A stretch of 27,527 nucleotides of DNA from NCBI GenBank assembly GCA_021789755.1, contig JAJYJD010000011.1, forward strand, positions 1-27,527, in the 5' to 3' direction. A program made the translations under genes and the position numbers. Positions within the stretch are counted from its first letter, which is position 1. Every line of letters starts with the position of its first letter. Shown piece after piece: positions 1 through 8,264 of the stretch. The notes beneath the pieces are model-generated. The model had not been told where the DNA came from. It worked only from the letters and a program-made list of their open reading frames with translations, and did not search any database. This stretch comes from Bacteroidota bacterium (lineage in GTDB: Bacteria > Bacteroidota > Ignavibacteria > Kryptoniales > JAKASW01).

Positions 1-680
1 GATGTGAAAAATGCGAATCCGAGAGAATCGACCCTGAAACCCGCGGGATCAACTCTCATGGCAAGGTTGCGCACATTCGCTGAAAGGTTATCTCCCGTCA
101 ATTCGGCGGAAGCATCGAGGCGCAAATCCCTGACAAAAAAATCGGTGACATCGAACGGCTTATGGTCGCCCGGGGGTTTGTCATCCGAAGAAATTCCCTC
201 ACCTCTGCTGACAGTGGAATCGTAAAGAGAAAACTGTCCGTTGCGGATATTCACATTCCTGGCTATAATCGTCCAGTCGAACTTCCCGGCCTTCCCGGAG
301 GTTGGCTTCCCGATGTGGTCGACGTTAAAGCTCCCGTCTTTATACCTCACAAGATAGAACCTCGGGTTCGCGAGTTCCAGGTTCGTGACCTGTATTGTCC
401 TTGTTACCAGAGATAACGGAAGATGAGAAATTCTAACGGTGTCTACTAAAGCTATCGGCTCGCCGCGATAGACAAGTGCAGCGCCGTCTATCCTGAATGA
501 TCCGAATACGCTTCCGTGGATTTCACCAAGGTGCAGCTGTGCATTGGTAGCGTTATCGACCACATAAATGAGAGCATCTCTGACTTCGTCATTGAAGAAA
601 CGCGTAAACGAGAGGAGGAATATGATAAGCGGGAAGAAAACAAAGAGGACAAATATGGGGATAAAGAATCTCTTGCGCAT
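1..680 (-). CDS. TamB/AsmA-like envelope protein, 3' part cut by window edge
   Basis: An open frame of about 226 codons runs from an ATG at 680 to the left edge without a stop, so only the N-terminal part is visible. It begins with a short basic stretch (MRKRFF) and one long hydrophobic segment (about residues 5-24), an inner-membrane anchor. Soluble sequence follows containing LGEIHGSVFGSFRIDG and later repeated beta-strand-like stretches (FYLVRYKDGSFNVDHI, NVNIRNGQFSLYDS). This pattern, an anchor followed by beta-rich repeats with G-x-F/SFRIDGA-type turns, resembles TamB/YtfN and AsmA-like proteins, which bridge the periplasm and aid outer-membrane lipid transport or protein insertion. The start lies 16 bases after the rfaE2 stop, so it is probably the third gene of the rfaE1-rfaE2 operon. 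No strong Shine-Dalgarno is visible. TamB rather than a smaller AsmA relative is a guess, because the C-terminal DUF490 region is outside the window. Confidence 0.7.
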   Translation of the reverse strand, partial: MRKRFFIPIFVLFVFFPLIIFLLSFTRFFNDEVRDALIYVVDNATNAQLHLGEIHGSVFGSFRIDGAALVYRGEPIALVDTVRISHLPLSLVTRTIQVTNLELANPRFYLVRYKDGSFNVDHIGKPTSGKAGKFDWTIIARNVNIRNGQFSLYDSTVSRGEGISSDDKPPGDHKPFDVTDFFVRDLRLDASAELTGDNLSANVRNLAMRVDPAGFRVDSLGFAFFT

Positions 681-696
681 CGCAAGGTCCGTAATG

Positions 697-1182
697 TCAC
701 TTCTCTCGGAACAGGCTTTCCGAGATAATCCTATTGATGATATTCGTCGTGGACTTCCCTTCCATATAGTCTATCGTGACGACCTTTCCGCCACGTGCCT
801 CGACGATGTCTTTTCCGACGACGTCCTCGATCTTCCAGTCGGCGCCCTTGACCAGCACATCAGGTTGAATATCTTTGATCGTTTCGTACGGCGTGTCTTC
901 TCCGAAAACGCAGACGTAATCGACACTTTTTAGATTGGAGATTACGAAAGCCCGGTCGCCTTCCGGAACTACCGGCCGCTTCTCACCCTTGATTCTCTTG
1001 ACGCTCTGGTCGGAGTTTACCGCCACGACAAGACAGTCTCCCAGTTCCTTTGCCCGGTTCAGGTATTGGACGTGACCTCTGTGGAGAATATCGAAGACGC
1101 CGTTGGTAAACACTATCTTCCTCCCGTCCCCCTGGAGCTTTCTGACAATGACGCTTAGTTCTTGTACTGAGAATACCGGCAT
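697..1182 (-). CDS. rfaE2: D-glycero-beta-D-manno-heptose 1-phosphate adenylyltransferase
   Basis: This 161-residue cytidylyltransferase-fold protein matches the size of stand-alone RfaE2/HldE C-terminal domains. The nucleotide-binding motif is clear: TNGVFDILHRGH with HxGH at residues 34-37, then AVNSDQSVKRIKG and, near the C-terminus, EGKSTTNIINRI in the position of the usual STT(x)I(I) signature. The enzyme adenylylates heptose 1-phosphate to ADP-heptose, the sugar donor for LPS inner core. It follows rfaE1 by two bases and was presumably once, or is elsewhere, fused to it as in enterobacterial HldE; here the two are separate polypeptides. A heptosyltransferase that would use the product is encoded at 16504-17544. 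The family assignment is firm. The pathway role depends on the organism making heptose LPS, which is inference. Confidence 0.93.
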   Translation of the reverse strand: MPVFSVQELSVIVRKLQGDGRKIVFTNGVFDILHRGHVQYLNRAKELGDCLVVAVNSDQSVKRIKGEKRPVVPEGDRAFVISNLKSVDYVCVFGEDTPYETIKDIQPDVLVKGADWKIEDVVGKDIVEARGGKVVTIDYMEGKSTTNIINRIISESLFREK

Positions 1183-1184
1183 TG

Positions 1185-2192
1185 TCAGCTTTCGATGGAA
1201 TGCGAATCGTTCAAGACTACTTCGAAGAGACGCTCCCTATCCACCGGGACGATTCCAACCTCGGCACACACAAGACCGCCCGCGTGGTTGGCGATCGCTG
1301 CAGCTTCGCCGATAGTCGCACCGGAGACTAGCGCGACGGTAAGGGTGGAAATGACCGTATCGCCTGCTCCCGAGACATCAGCCACCTTCCTGGCCTTGGT
1401 CGGGAAATGCACCGATGATCCGCTTTTCTCGACCAGGGTCATTCCCTGCTCGCCACGGGTCAACAGCACATTCTGGCAATCGAGCCGCTTGAGCAATTGC
1501 CGCGCTGCGGCGACAGCCTGCTCGTCCGTTCCTGCCAGAATCCCGAGCGCGCCCTCCGCCTCCTTCCTGTTCGGTTTGAACACCGTCACGTGCCGGTATT
1601 CGAAAAAGTTGCTCCGCTTCGGGTCCACGCTTACGACTTTCCGGTTCTTTCGAGCGAAATCGACAACCTGCTTCACAAGATCTTTCGTCAACATCCCCTT
1701 GTTGTAATCCTCGAGCAAGATTCCGTCGAGATCGTTCTTCATCGAATGAAGCAACTTCAAGACTTGAGTGACGGTTTTATCGCCGATATCTTTCAGAACT
1801 TCATGGTCCATACGGACCACGTGCTGGCTGTGTGCAATGACTCTTGTCTTAACCGTGGTCGGCCTGGCAGCGTCGGTAATGATTCCCTCCGAGGATAGCC
1901 CCATCTCTCCGAGTATTTTCCGCAGTCTTGTGCCGTAGTCATCGGCGCCGACAACACCGAAAAGGATCGGCTCGGCTCCAAGCGCCTTTACGTTATTCGC
2001 GACGTTTGCGGCACCGCCGAGTCTGACAGATTCACTCTCCACTTCGAGCACCGGGACCGGCGCTTCCGGAGATATTCGTGAGATGGTTCCCCAAATGTAC
2101 CGGTCGATCATGAGATCGCCAATTACAGCGATCTTCTTACCGCGAAAACCGTCGAATAATTCCTTCAATCTCTCGTTTTTGAAACCGCTCAA
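1185..2192 (-). CDS. rfaE1: D-glycero-beta-D-manno-heptose-7-phosphate kinase
   Basis: This 335-residue PfkB/ribokinase-family kinase phosphorylates heptose 7-phosphate at C1, the step before the rfaE2 reaction (the intervening phosphatase GmhB is not in the window). Visible family features are the N-terminal strand IAVIGDLMIDRYIWG, the substrate-side RLGGAANVANNVKALG (about residues 58-72), and the anion-hole and catalytic-base motif ADVSGAGDT with Asp278. The product starts with TTG at 2192 preceded by GGAG about seven bases upstream; a nearby ATG alternative is not available without losing conserved sequence. The TTG overlaps the stop of a possible 23-codon ORF (2189-2260), suggesting translational coupling. 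The closeness of the downstream rfaE2 start (two bases) indicates one transcript. The start and function are well supported, the regulation is not. Confidence 0.93.
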   Translation of the reverse strand: MSGFKNERLKELFDGFRGKKIAVIGDLMIDRYIWGTISRISPEAPVPVLEVESESVRLGGAANVANNVKALGAEPILFGVVGADDYGTRLRKILGEMGLSSEGIITDAARPTTVKTRVIAHSQHVVRMDHEVLKDIGDKTVTQVLKLLHSMKNDLDGILLEDYNKGMLTKDLVKQVVDFARKNRKVVSVDPKRSNFFEYRHVTVFKPNRKEAEGALGILAGTDEQAVAAARQLLKRLDCQNVLLTRGEQGMTLVEKSGSSVHFPTKARKVADVSGAGDTVISTLTVALVSGATIGEAAAIANHAGGLVCAEVGIVPVDRERLFEVVLNDSHSIES

Positions 2193-2260
2193 TCAAAATC
2201 TCCAATTTCAAGTAATTTACGCCCGACGGCAGTCAAGAGCAATTGCGCTTCTGGTGACAT
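2189..2260 (-). CDS. possible 23-residue leader ORF upstream of rfaE1
   Basis: On the minus strand an ATG at 2260 opens 23 codons (MSPEAQLLLTAVGRKLLEIG then DFD) ending in TGA at 2191-2189. CAGGAG lies ten bases before the ATG. Its stop overlaps the TTG start of rfaE1 in the arrangement TTGA, so ribosomes finishing it would sit on the rfaE1 start, whose own GGAG lies inside this ORF. The peptide is amphipathic but matches no family I know. It could be a real leader peptide that couples or tunes rfaE1 translation, or a chance ORF: 23 codons is short enough to arise by chance. No attenuator-type hairpin was recognised. Confidence 0.3.
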   Translation of the reverse strand: MSPEAQLLLTAVGRKLLEIGDFD

Positions 2261-2494
2261 ACTGAGACGGCTCCTGTGCCATGACAAATCACCGTAGAAC
2301 GCATTGCATGATGGTCATTTGAATTGTCCACAGGTCGGCACTTGGTGGGGGTACGCCGAAAGCGAAAAGGCGGACCGCTGCGGCCAGGGGCGATCCTCGG
2401 ACCACTCCGGGTGTCGTGAAAACCCGTTGCAGATTGAGGAGCCGGGTGCACAACTATCTTCGACTCACGGCAGCCGGTTCACGACTTGTTGCTG
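2261..2494. other. intergenic region between kinase gene and rfaE1
   Basis: About 230 bases separate the stop of the sensor-kinase gene from the possible rfaE1 leader. This stretch should carry the rfaE1 operon promoter and the kinase terminator, as both genes read leftward. I looked on both strands for convincing coding sequence, a long hairpin followed by T-runs, tRNA-like cloverleafs or repeats and found none. A 72-codon minus-strand frame (2233-2451) is rich in Pro, Arg and His, has no recognisable motif and overlaps the leader candidate, so it is not called. Confidence 0.5.
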
Positions 2495-5400
2495 CTATTC
2501 AGACTCGTGCATTACTTCGTATACTGTCTTGAGCAGTTTCTCGCCCGTAAAAGGTTTGTTAATGAAAGCATCTATCTGATCCGAGAACGAGCCTGCAAGC
2601 TCGTCCTGCAGGCCGCTGGTGGCGATGATCTTCGCCGTGGTCTCCATGCGTCTCAGGGCCGCAATTGCAGATTTCCCGTCCAGCACAGGCATCATGTTAT
2701 CTATGATAACGGTACGCACATTCGCCATATTCTTGACGAAGACGGCGATTGCCTCCGCACCGTCGCCCGCAACAATCACCTGGTAGCCGTAAGCCTCCAG
2801 TGTGGCTCTGGCGATTTCTCTTATTGACGATTCGTCGTCGACAACAAGTATAAGTTCTCCGTGTCCGAGGAACTGATCCAGATCAGTCTCGACCGGGGTC
2901 GCGGCTTCGGCGAGCTCCGTCGCAGGGAGATAAATCTTGAAAGAAGTGCCCCTGTTCAACTCGCTGTACACGTTCATGAAACCGCCGTGCGCTTTCACGA
3001 GAGCCAGGGCCGTGGAGAGACCCAGGCCGGTCCCCTTCCCCACTTCTTTGGTGGTGAAGAACGGCTCAAAGATTTTATCAAGAAGCCCCTGCGGGATTCC
3101 GGTCCCGCTATCCGAGATCGTAATGAGAACGTACTTCCCCGGTTTAGCGTCGATATTGATTTTCATATAGTCTTGATCGAGGATCACATTCTCCGCCGCG
3201 AGGGTCAGAGTTCCGCCGTCCGGCATGGCGTCTCGTGCGTTAACACACAGGTTAAGGATTACCTGGTGCAATTGTGTCGCGTCACCAAGGACGGTCCACA
3301 AATCCTTTGGCATCGCATGCTCGACCTTTATAGATTTCGGGAAGGTCTCATTTGCTATGTTCATTATCTCTCTGATCACGTGCCTGGGCTGGAGGATAAC
3401 GCGCTCGCCTTTGGCGCCTCTTCCGAACATAAGGACCTGCCGGACCATATCTGCGCCGCGCTTGGCACTGGTCTCGATAGCCTGAAGTATTTTCTCGCTC
3501 TGATCGTCCTCGAGTCTTCTCTTTAGAGCCCGCACGGACATCATGATAGGAGACAGAACGTTATTCAAGTCGTGCGCAATGCCGCCGGCCAGTGTTCCTA
3601 TACTCTCAAGCCGCTGTGCCCTCATAATCTGCGATTCGAGCTTCTTCCGATCCGTAATATCGGTGCAAACTTTCATTATCGCCTTGGGCCTTCCTTCGAT
3701 ATCCGTTACAAGCTTCCACCTGCAATCGAGTACGATTTCTTCTCCCTTTCGATTCTTCGCGTTTATCTCGCCGGACCACTCTCCCTCAGTCCTCACCACT
3801 TCGTTGGCATCGGTCGCTTCGCCGCTCACCACTCCCCTGGAGAAATCATTGAGCGACTTTCCAATTGCCTCCTCTGAGTTCCAGCCAAACACATTTGTTG
3901 CACCGTCGTTCCAGAACGTTATCATTCCGCCGAGCGTCTCCAGAATAATCGCATCCTGTGACTTGTCGAGGAGCGCTGCCTGTTCCCTGATTTTCTCGTC
4001 GGACTGTTTACGTTCTATCGCAGTTGCAATTTGCCCGGACAGAAGGGATAGGAGATTCTTCTCCGATTCTCCGAATTTGACCGTGGGCGAAAAGTTCTGA
4101 ACTCCAAGGACGCCAATCGTACCGGAAGCTGTCTTCAACGGGACACCGACCCAGTCTATAGGCATTCTTCTCTGAACGCCGGCGGCCTCATCCGTATCAA
4201 GGCGTTTCGTCTCGTTCACGGTCAGCACCGACGGGCTGCCTCCGAGCATCACCTGCTCATTAAAGGCGTCAAGGCCTGGCTGCCTCTCCGGAATATCGTA
4301 GACCTCATTGACATAGTAAGGATAGAACAAGCCCCGGCTTATGTCTTCCCTAAGTGCAATGTAGAAGTCTTTTGACGGCACGAGCTGCCCGATAACCTCG
4401 TGTATCGATTTGCAGAATTCCTTCAGGCTCTCGGTTACGCGTGTAATTTCGGCGAGCCTGTAAAGTGCGGACTGAAGCATCTCCGACCGGCGCCTTTCGG
4501 TATTGTCTCTTCCAACACCTACGAAGCCGATGATTTGGCCGGTCTCGACGACTACGGTAAGCGAAAGATTCATGGGAATAGTCTGTCCGTCCTTCGACGT
4601 GAAATCGACATCGACGACGACCTCGTCTTCCTTGCCCTGCAATGCTCGTTCGCGATATGAACGTATGAGCTCCTTCTGAGTCGTGAGATCGAAGAGACTC
4701 ACACCGACCAATTCGTTTTCGTCGTAACCGAGCGACCCGACCGTGGCTCCTCGGACGAGCTGTATACTCATATTATCGTCCAGTCTGAACAGTACGTCGC
4801 TCATAAATGTGAGGGCTGATTTCATCGCGTCGTAAAGCGTGTTCACGATGATTTTGTGTCGAAATACAAAGTAGAGAGCTATGACGAGCGACAGTAGAGA
4901 AGTGAAAATGTAGAGCTCCATGCTCCTTGGAAAGAAAGCAAAGAAGATAGACTCGGTGAACGGCCCGGGGAGAAGCAGGAGCAACAGCGCAAATCCTGCC
5001 ACGAGGAGATTCGATTTCATGCCTTTGTCGGAAAAGCCCTTCAGGAAAGTGAACAAAATGGCGATACCTATACTGAAAGCTACCGACATCCATGTGACGA
5101 GGAATACGTAGCCGATAGTCGACAGGCCGACCCCCGGCATGATCGGTTTGGGAATAAGACCGAGAAGTTCAAACGTGTAGCTGAATAGACCTGCGAAGTA
5201 GACGAACCCGATCGTAAGCGGAGATTGCAGCAGCTCTTCGCGCCTCACCATTATTATCATGAAATGCAGGAAGAAGAACGGGAACAATGCGAACATAAAG
5301 GCGCCGATGGCGCTGATGATTGCGTACTCGGCATGAGACATTTGCAATGTTGCCAGGAAACCGCACGCCCCGAAGGTCACGAGACTGCCGACGAGAAAGA

Positions 5401-5503
5401 GGTAGAATTTCACGATTAGACTCCGCGTCGCCTTGATATATATTATCAAGCCGAGAAGCAGGTTCGTCGCCGCGTAGCCTATTGATACATATTTATACAA
5501 CAT
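2495..5503 (-). CDS. hybrid sensor histidine kinase with membrane, PAS, GAF, PAS and receiver domains
   Basis: This 1002-residue membrane sensor kinase should phosphorylate itself and pass the phosphate to its own receiver. About seven hydrophobic segments fill residues 8-215 (7TM-type sensor input of unknown ligand). A PAS-like domain (about 225-340), GAF-like domain (about 345-498, ending QIATAIER) and second PAS (about 505-620, ending KVCTDITDRKK) follow. The HisKA H-box GGIAHDLNN carries His644. The HATPase has N-box NLCVNARDAM (751-760), G1 DSGTGI (798-803) and G2 GKGTGLGLS. A C-terminal receiver has acidic pair Asp889-Asp890, phosphoacceptor Asp935 (TVIIDNMMP) and Lys983 (NKPF). All catalytic residues are present. 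A GGAGG sits seven bases before the ATG at 5503. No output DNA-binding domain and no adjacent response regulator are present, so its downstream partner and signal are unknown. Confidence 0.92.
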   Translation of the reverse strand: MLYKYVSIGYAATNLLLGLIIYIKATRSLIVKFYLFLVGSLVTFGACGFLATLQMSHAEYAIISAIGAFMFALFPFFFLHFMIIMVRREELLQSPLTIGFVYFAGLFSYTFELLGLIPKPIMPGVGLSTIGYVFLVTWMSVAFSIGIAILFTFLKGFSDKGMKSNLLVAGFALLLLLLPGPFTESIFFAFFPRSMELYIFTSLLSLVIALYFVFRHKIIVNTLYDAMKSALTFMSDVLFRLDDNMSIQLVRGATVGSLGYDENELVGVSLFDLTTQKELIRSYRERALQGKEDEVVVDVDFTSKDGQTIPMNLSLTVVVETGQIIGFVGVGRDNTERRRSEMLQSALYRLAEITRVTESLKEFCKSIHEVIGQLVPSKDFYIALREDISRGLFYPYYVNEVYDIPERQPGLDAFNEQVMLGGSPSVLTVNETKRLDTDEAAGVQRRMPIDWVGVPLKTASGTIGVLGVQNFSPTVKFGESEKNLLSLLSGQIATAIERKQSDEKIREQAALLDKSQDAIILETLGGMITFWNDGATNVFGWNSEEAIGKSLNDFSRGVVSGEATDANEVVRTEGEWSGEINAKNRKGEEIVLDCRWKLVTDIEGRPKAIMKVCTDITDRKKLESQIMRAQRLESIGTLAGGIAHDLNNVLSPIMMSVRALKRRLEDDQSEKILQAIETSAKRGADMVRQVLMFGRGAKGERVILQPRHVIREIMNIANETFPKSIKVEHAMPKDLWTVLGDATQLHQVILNLCVNARDAMPDGGTLTLAAENVILDQDYMKINIDAKPGKYVLITISDSGTGIPQGLLDKIFEPFFTTKEVGKGTGLGLSTALALVKAHGGFMNVYSELNRGTSFKIYLPATELAEAATPVETDLDQFLGHGELILVVDDESSIREIARATLEAYGYQVIVAGDGAEAIAVFVKNMANVRTVIIDNMMPVLDGKSAIAALRRMETTAKIIATSGLQDELAGSFSDQIDAFINKPFTGEKLLKTVYEVMHESE

Positions 5504-5818
5504 TTAGCAGCCTCCGTTAAAAGGCTCTCAGAGATTGATCACCTGAAGCCACATTTTTGAAGCCGGCCGTGCGGAAATAACCGGTATCCTCCAAGGATAT
5601 TAGTCTTTTCGATGCCAACGCGGCCACTCCCTTGCCTTTTCCTGTATTGTGAATATATAAACCGCGCACTCAGCGTTCAACGATGCAATCCTACCACTCC
5701 GGTCGGAATCACGGCGTCTTTAGTCTAATTTAGCTTAAGAGCGCTTCACGTTCCAACGAGCGCGACAAATTGCTCTCCCCAACTTGTGCGGATATCGCAA
5801 ACAGGATATCTTGCTTCA
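5504..5818. other. divergent intergenic region with no recognised gene
   Basis: About 280-315 bases separate the kinase start from the acetyltransferase start, depending on which acetyltransferase start is used. Apart from the GGAGG ribosome-binding site just upstream of the kinase ATG, I find no ORF with a motif, no RNA gene and no repeat. Promoters for both divergent genes should lie here, but I could not place convincing -35/-10 boxes. An AT-rich patch around 5655-5665 (tatataaa-like on the plus strand) is the only candidate core element and is weak. Confidence 0.4.
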
Positions 5819-6409
5819 ATGATGGACGACTTCAATTCTCTCTTGCTCAGCGGGGCAAGGGTGGTACTTCGTTCCGTGGGGCTCAGGGATGTCGATGGAC
5901 TTTTCGCAATTATCTGCGACTCCCGCGAGCATCTTGGGAAATGGCTCCCTTGGGTGGACTTTGTTCAGACCATCGACGATGAGAGACATATCGTGGAACA
6001 ATGGATGTATGATATGCAAATGAGAGCTGCGATTCACCTCTGTATCACGTTTGACGATGAACTTGTGGGCCTCATCGGTACACACCAGATCGACTGGCTC
6101 AATCAGCGGACGAGCGTCGGGTACTGGATCGGTCGCGAAAGGGTCAGGATGAATTTCGCTACTGAGGCGACCGCCGTCCTCCTCAGCTATCTTTTCGATA
6201 ACCTCAGGCTCCACAGAGTGTCCATCCAGGCGGCCACCGAAAATACCGCAAGCAACGGAGTCATCAAAAAGCTCGGCTTCAAGTGGGAAGGACTACTCAA
6301 AGAAAACGAGCGGGTCAATCAATGCTTTCTCGACCACAACACTTACGGCATGACACGGAGCGATTATCTGGGACTCAAGGAGACCTTGAACCGATATGTG
6401 AAAGGCTGA
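5819..6409 (+). CDS. GNAT family N-acetyltransferase, RimL-like
   Basis: This protein of about 196 residues has the RimL/YdaF-type GNAT layout: an N-terminal strand and arginine (ARVVLRSVGLRDVDGLFAII), HLGKWLPWVD, central strands (LVGLIGTHQID, TSVGYWIGRER), then the ATEA helix and IQAATENTASNGVIKKLGFKWEGLLKENERVN near the C-terminus. Such enzymes transfer acetyl groups from acetyl-CoA to protein N-termini, amino acids or other amines; the substrate is not visible. Start choice is open: a GTG at 5786 gives 207 residues, while ATG at 5819 or 5822 better matches the family N-terminus and has AGGAT about ten bases upstream. The acetyl-CoA loop is unusual: where Q/R-x-x-G-x-A is expected the sequence reads VRMNFA before TEA, so the glycine is an asparagine. 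The gene stands alone, convergent to the fad operon. Confidence 0.85.
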   Translation: MMDDFNSLLLSGARVVLRSVGLRDVDGLFAIICDSREHLGKWLPWVDFVQTIDDERHIVEQWMYDMQMRAAIHLCITFDDELVGLIGTHQIDWLNQRTSVGYWIGRERVRMNFATEATAVLLSYLFDNLRLHRVSIQAATENTASNGVIKKLGFKWEGLLKENERVNQCFLDHNTYGMTRSDYLGLKETLNRYVKG

Positions 6410-6460
6410 CTTCTCCCGCAACGGATACCTTCCTTTCCACATCTCAGGCCGACCCAGAGA

Positions 6461-8254
6461 TCACAGGTCGTATTTATCGTCCTCAGCAAGTTTGTCCGCG
6501 ATTGCCCTCCTGATGTACGCCGAATTTATCGGAGAATATTTAAGAAGTCGACGAACAGCAGTCAGGTAGGTCCTGAGTGTGTCTCCCTCGGCAATTATCG
6601 CGAGTGAGGCTTTCGCGTGGCTTTCCACCCGCTCGATCGCATCGTAGACGAAGGCACGGGCAAGTTCTGCATAGAATGCAACGTCCTTACCGTTCTTCCG
6701 CTCCATCTTCCGCACGCGGAGAAGGACGCTCTCCATTGCATACGCCTCCATCGCCATGTCGGCGATGTGCCATACCACCTCTTGCTCACGTTCCAGCTTG
6801 TCCATATACTTCTGAAAGGCGGCTCCGGAGACAAGCAGGCCGACCTTCTTGGCGTTTGCCGCCAGATTCATTTCGTCCGCCAGCAAACCTTCGTAAACGG
6901 ATTCACCTGCGGAGAATGAGATTACTTCGTCCATCAGCTTCTGCGCCGCCGCCATAAGCGGGAGTTCCCCCTTCATCGCGCGTCGAATGAGCATGGAAGG
7001 AATCAGCAGCCTGTTGATTTCGTTGGTTCCCTCGAAAATCCTGTTAATTCTTGAATCCCGGTAGGGCCGTGCGACCGGATACTCTTCGGTGAATCCGTAT
7101 CCGCCGAATATCTGCACGCCCTCGTCGGCGACATAATCCAGAATCTCGGAGGCGTACACTTTTATTATGCTGCACTCGACGGCGTATTCCTCGATACCTT
7201 TCAAAGTCAGAGCCGATGCCTCAGGGCTCTTCTTGTCGACATTCTGCAATATCGAGTCTATCAGCCCCGCGGTTCTGTATACCATGGTCTCCCCTACGAA
7301 TGCCCGCATCGCCATTTCGCCGAGCTTGTGCTTTATCATTCCGAACGAGAGTATCGGCACCTGGAACTGCTTCCTTGTCTTTGCATATTTGACCGACTCT
7401 GTGATTATCGCTTTAGCGCCGCCTATCACGCCGGCTCCGAGCTTGAACCTTCCGATGTTGAGAATATTCAGCGCGACCCTGTGCCCCTTTCCGATCTCTC
7501 CGATGACGTTCCCTGCCGGCACCTGCACGTCGTCGAGATTCAAGGCGCAAGTGGAAGAACCCTTGATGCCCATCTTTTTTTCTTCCTTGCCCAGCGAAAT
7601 GCCTTTGTAATTCTTCTCCAAAATGAACGAGGTGAACTTGTCCCCGTCAACCTTGGCAAAAGTAATGTAAACGTCGGCAAATCCGGCGTTAGAAAGCCAC
7701 ATCTTGGTCCCGTTCAATGTGAAGAACTTGCCGTCGGGCGAGGGCGTCGCCACGGTCTTTGCCGAGAGCGCGTCGCTGCCCGAACCCGGCTCGGAGAGAG
7801 AGTACGATGAAATCAATTCCCCGGTCGCAAACTTCGGAAGGTATTTCTTTCTCTGTTCATCAGTTCCGAAGTAGACGATCGGGAGAGTACCGATGCCCGT
7901 GTGCGCGCCGTGGCTCACTGCGAAAGCGCCGGTCTTGCCGAGATTCTCCGCCACGAGCATCGAGCTTGTCTTGTCAAGTCCGAGCCCGCCGTACTCCTCA
8001 GGGACGTCGACGGACAACAAACCAATTTCTCCTGCTTTCCGGAGGAGCTTCACGGATAAGTCGTAGTGGAGCTCTTCCAATTTGTCGACGTTGGGCAAGA
8101 CTTCATTGTCGACGAAGTCCCGCGTCGTGTCGGCAATCATTCTATGCTGCTCGGTGAAATCTTCCGGCGTGAATGCCTCATCGGGTTTCGTGTCTTCGAT
8201 GAGGAAGCTTCCGCCTTTTTTGTAATTCAATTTCTGATTCTGAGCCGTTTCCAT
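6461..8254 (-). CDS. fadE: acyl-CoA dehydrogenase with C-terminal extension
   Basis: This 597-residue FAD flavoenzyme catalyses the first oxidation of beta-oxidation. The ACAD fold runs to about residue 430: YSLSEPGSGSD (151-161), the middle beta domain KMWLSNAGFADVY, the TRKQFQVPI helix, QIFGGYGFTEEYP, and the C-terminal RIFEGTNEINR with the family catalytic glutamate at 408. Residues about 430-597 form an extra helical domain as in the longer FadE-type and VLCAD/ACAD9-like enzymes, unlike the shorter ones of about 380 residues. GAGGAG lies six bases before the ATG at 8254. It follows the thiolase by 10 bases as the last gene of the four-gene fad operon. ETF genes, which would take its electrons, are not in the window. 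The symbol denotes function by position in the pathway, not orthology to the E. coli protein. Confidence 0.95.
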   Translation of the reverse strand: METAQNQKLNYKKGGSFLIEDTKPDEAFTPEDFTEQHRMIADTTRDFVDNEVLPNVDKLEELHYDLSVKLLRKAGEIGLLSVDVPEEYGGLGLDKTSSMLVAENLGKTGAFAVSHGAHTGIGTLPIVYFGTDEQRKKYLPKFATGELISSYSLSEPGSGSDALSAKTVATPSPDGKFFTLNGTKMWLSNAGFADVYITFAKVDGDKFTSFILEKNYKGISLGKEEKKMGIKGSSTCALNLDDVQVPAGNVIGEIGKGHRVALNILNIGRFKLGAGVIGGAKAIITESVKYAKTRKQFQVPILSFGMIKHKLGEMAMRAFVGETMVYRTAGLIDSILQNVDKKSPEASALTLKGIEEYAVECSIIKVYASEILDYVADEGVQIFGGYGFTEEYPVARPYRDSRINRIFEGTNEINRLLIPSMLIRRAMKGELPLMAAAQKLMDEVISFSAGESVYEGLLADEMNLAANAKKVGLLVSGAAFQKYMDKLEREQEVVWHIADMAMEAYAMESVLLRVRKMERKNGKDVAFYAELARAFVYDAIERVESHAKASLAIIAEGDTLRTYLTAVRRLLKYSPINSAYIRRAIADKLAEDDKYDL

Positions 8255-8264
8255 AGCACGCTCC

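Noticed and set aside
488..700. 70-codon minus-strand frame at the left end
   Set aside because: It lies in another frame of the TamB-like gene and has a low-complexity Ser-rich translation, whereas the frame starting at 680 has an anchor and continues to the edge.
2233..2451. 72-codon minus-strand frame between rfaE1 and the kinase gene
   Set aside because: Composition is Pro/Arg/His-rich, no motif, no ribosome-binding site, and it overlaps a better leader candidate in another frame.
2861..3526. 221-codon plus-strand frame opposite the histidine kinase catalytic region
   Set aside because: Shadow of the HATPase and HisKA coding sequence; no motif and no ribosome-binding site.
6410..6460. 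Possible terminator hairpin between the acetyltransferase and fadE (ATCTC ... GAGAT)
   Set aside because: Only five paired bases with an eleven-base loop and no following T-run.
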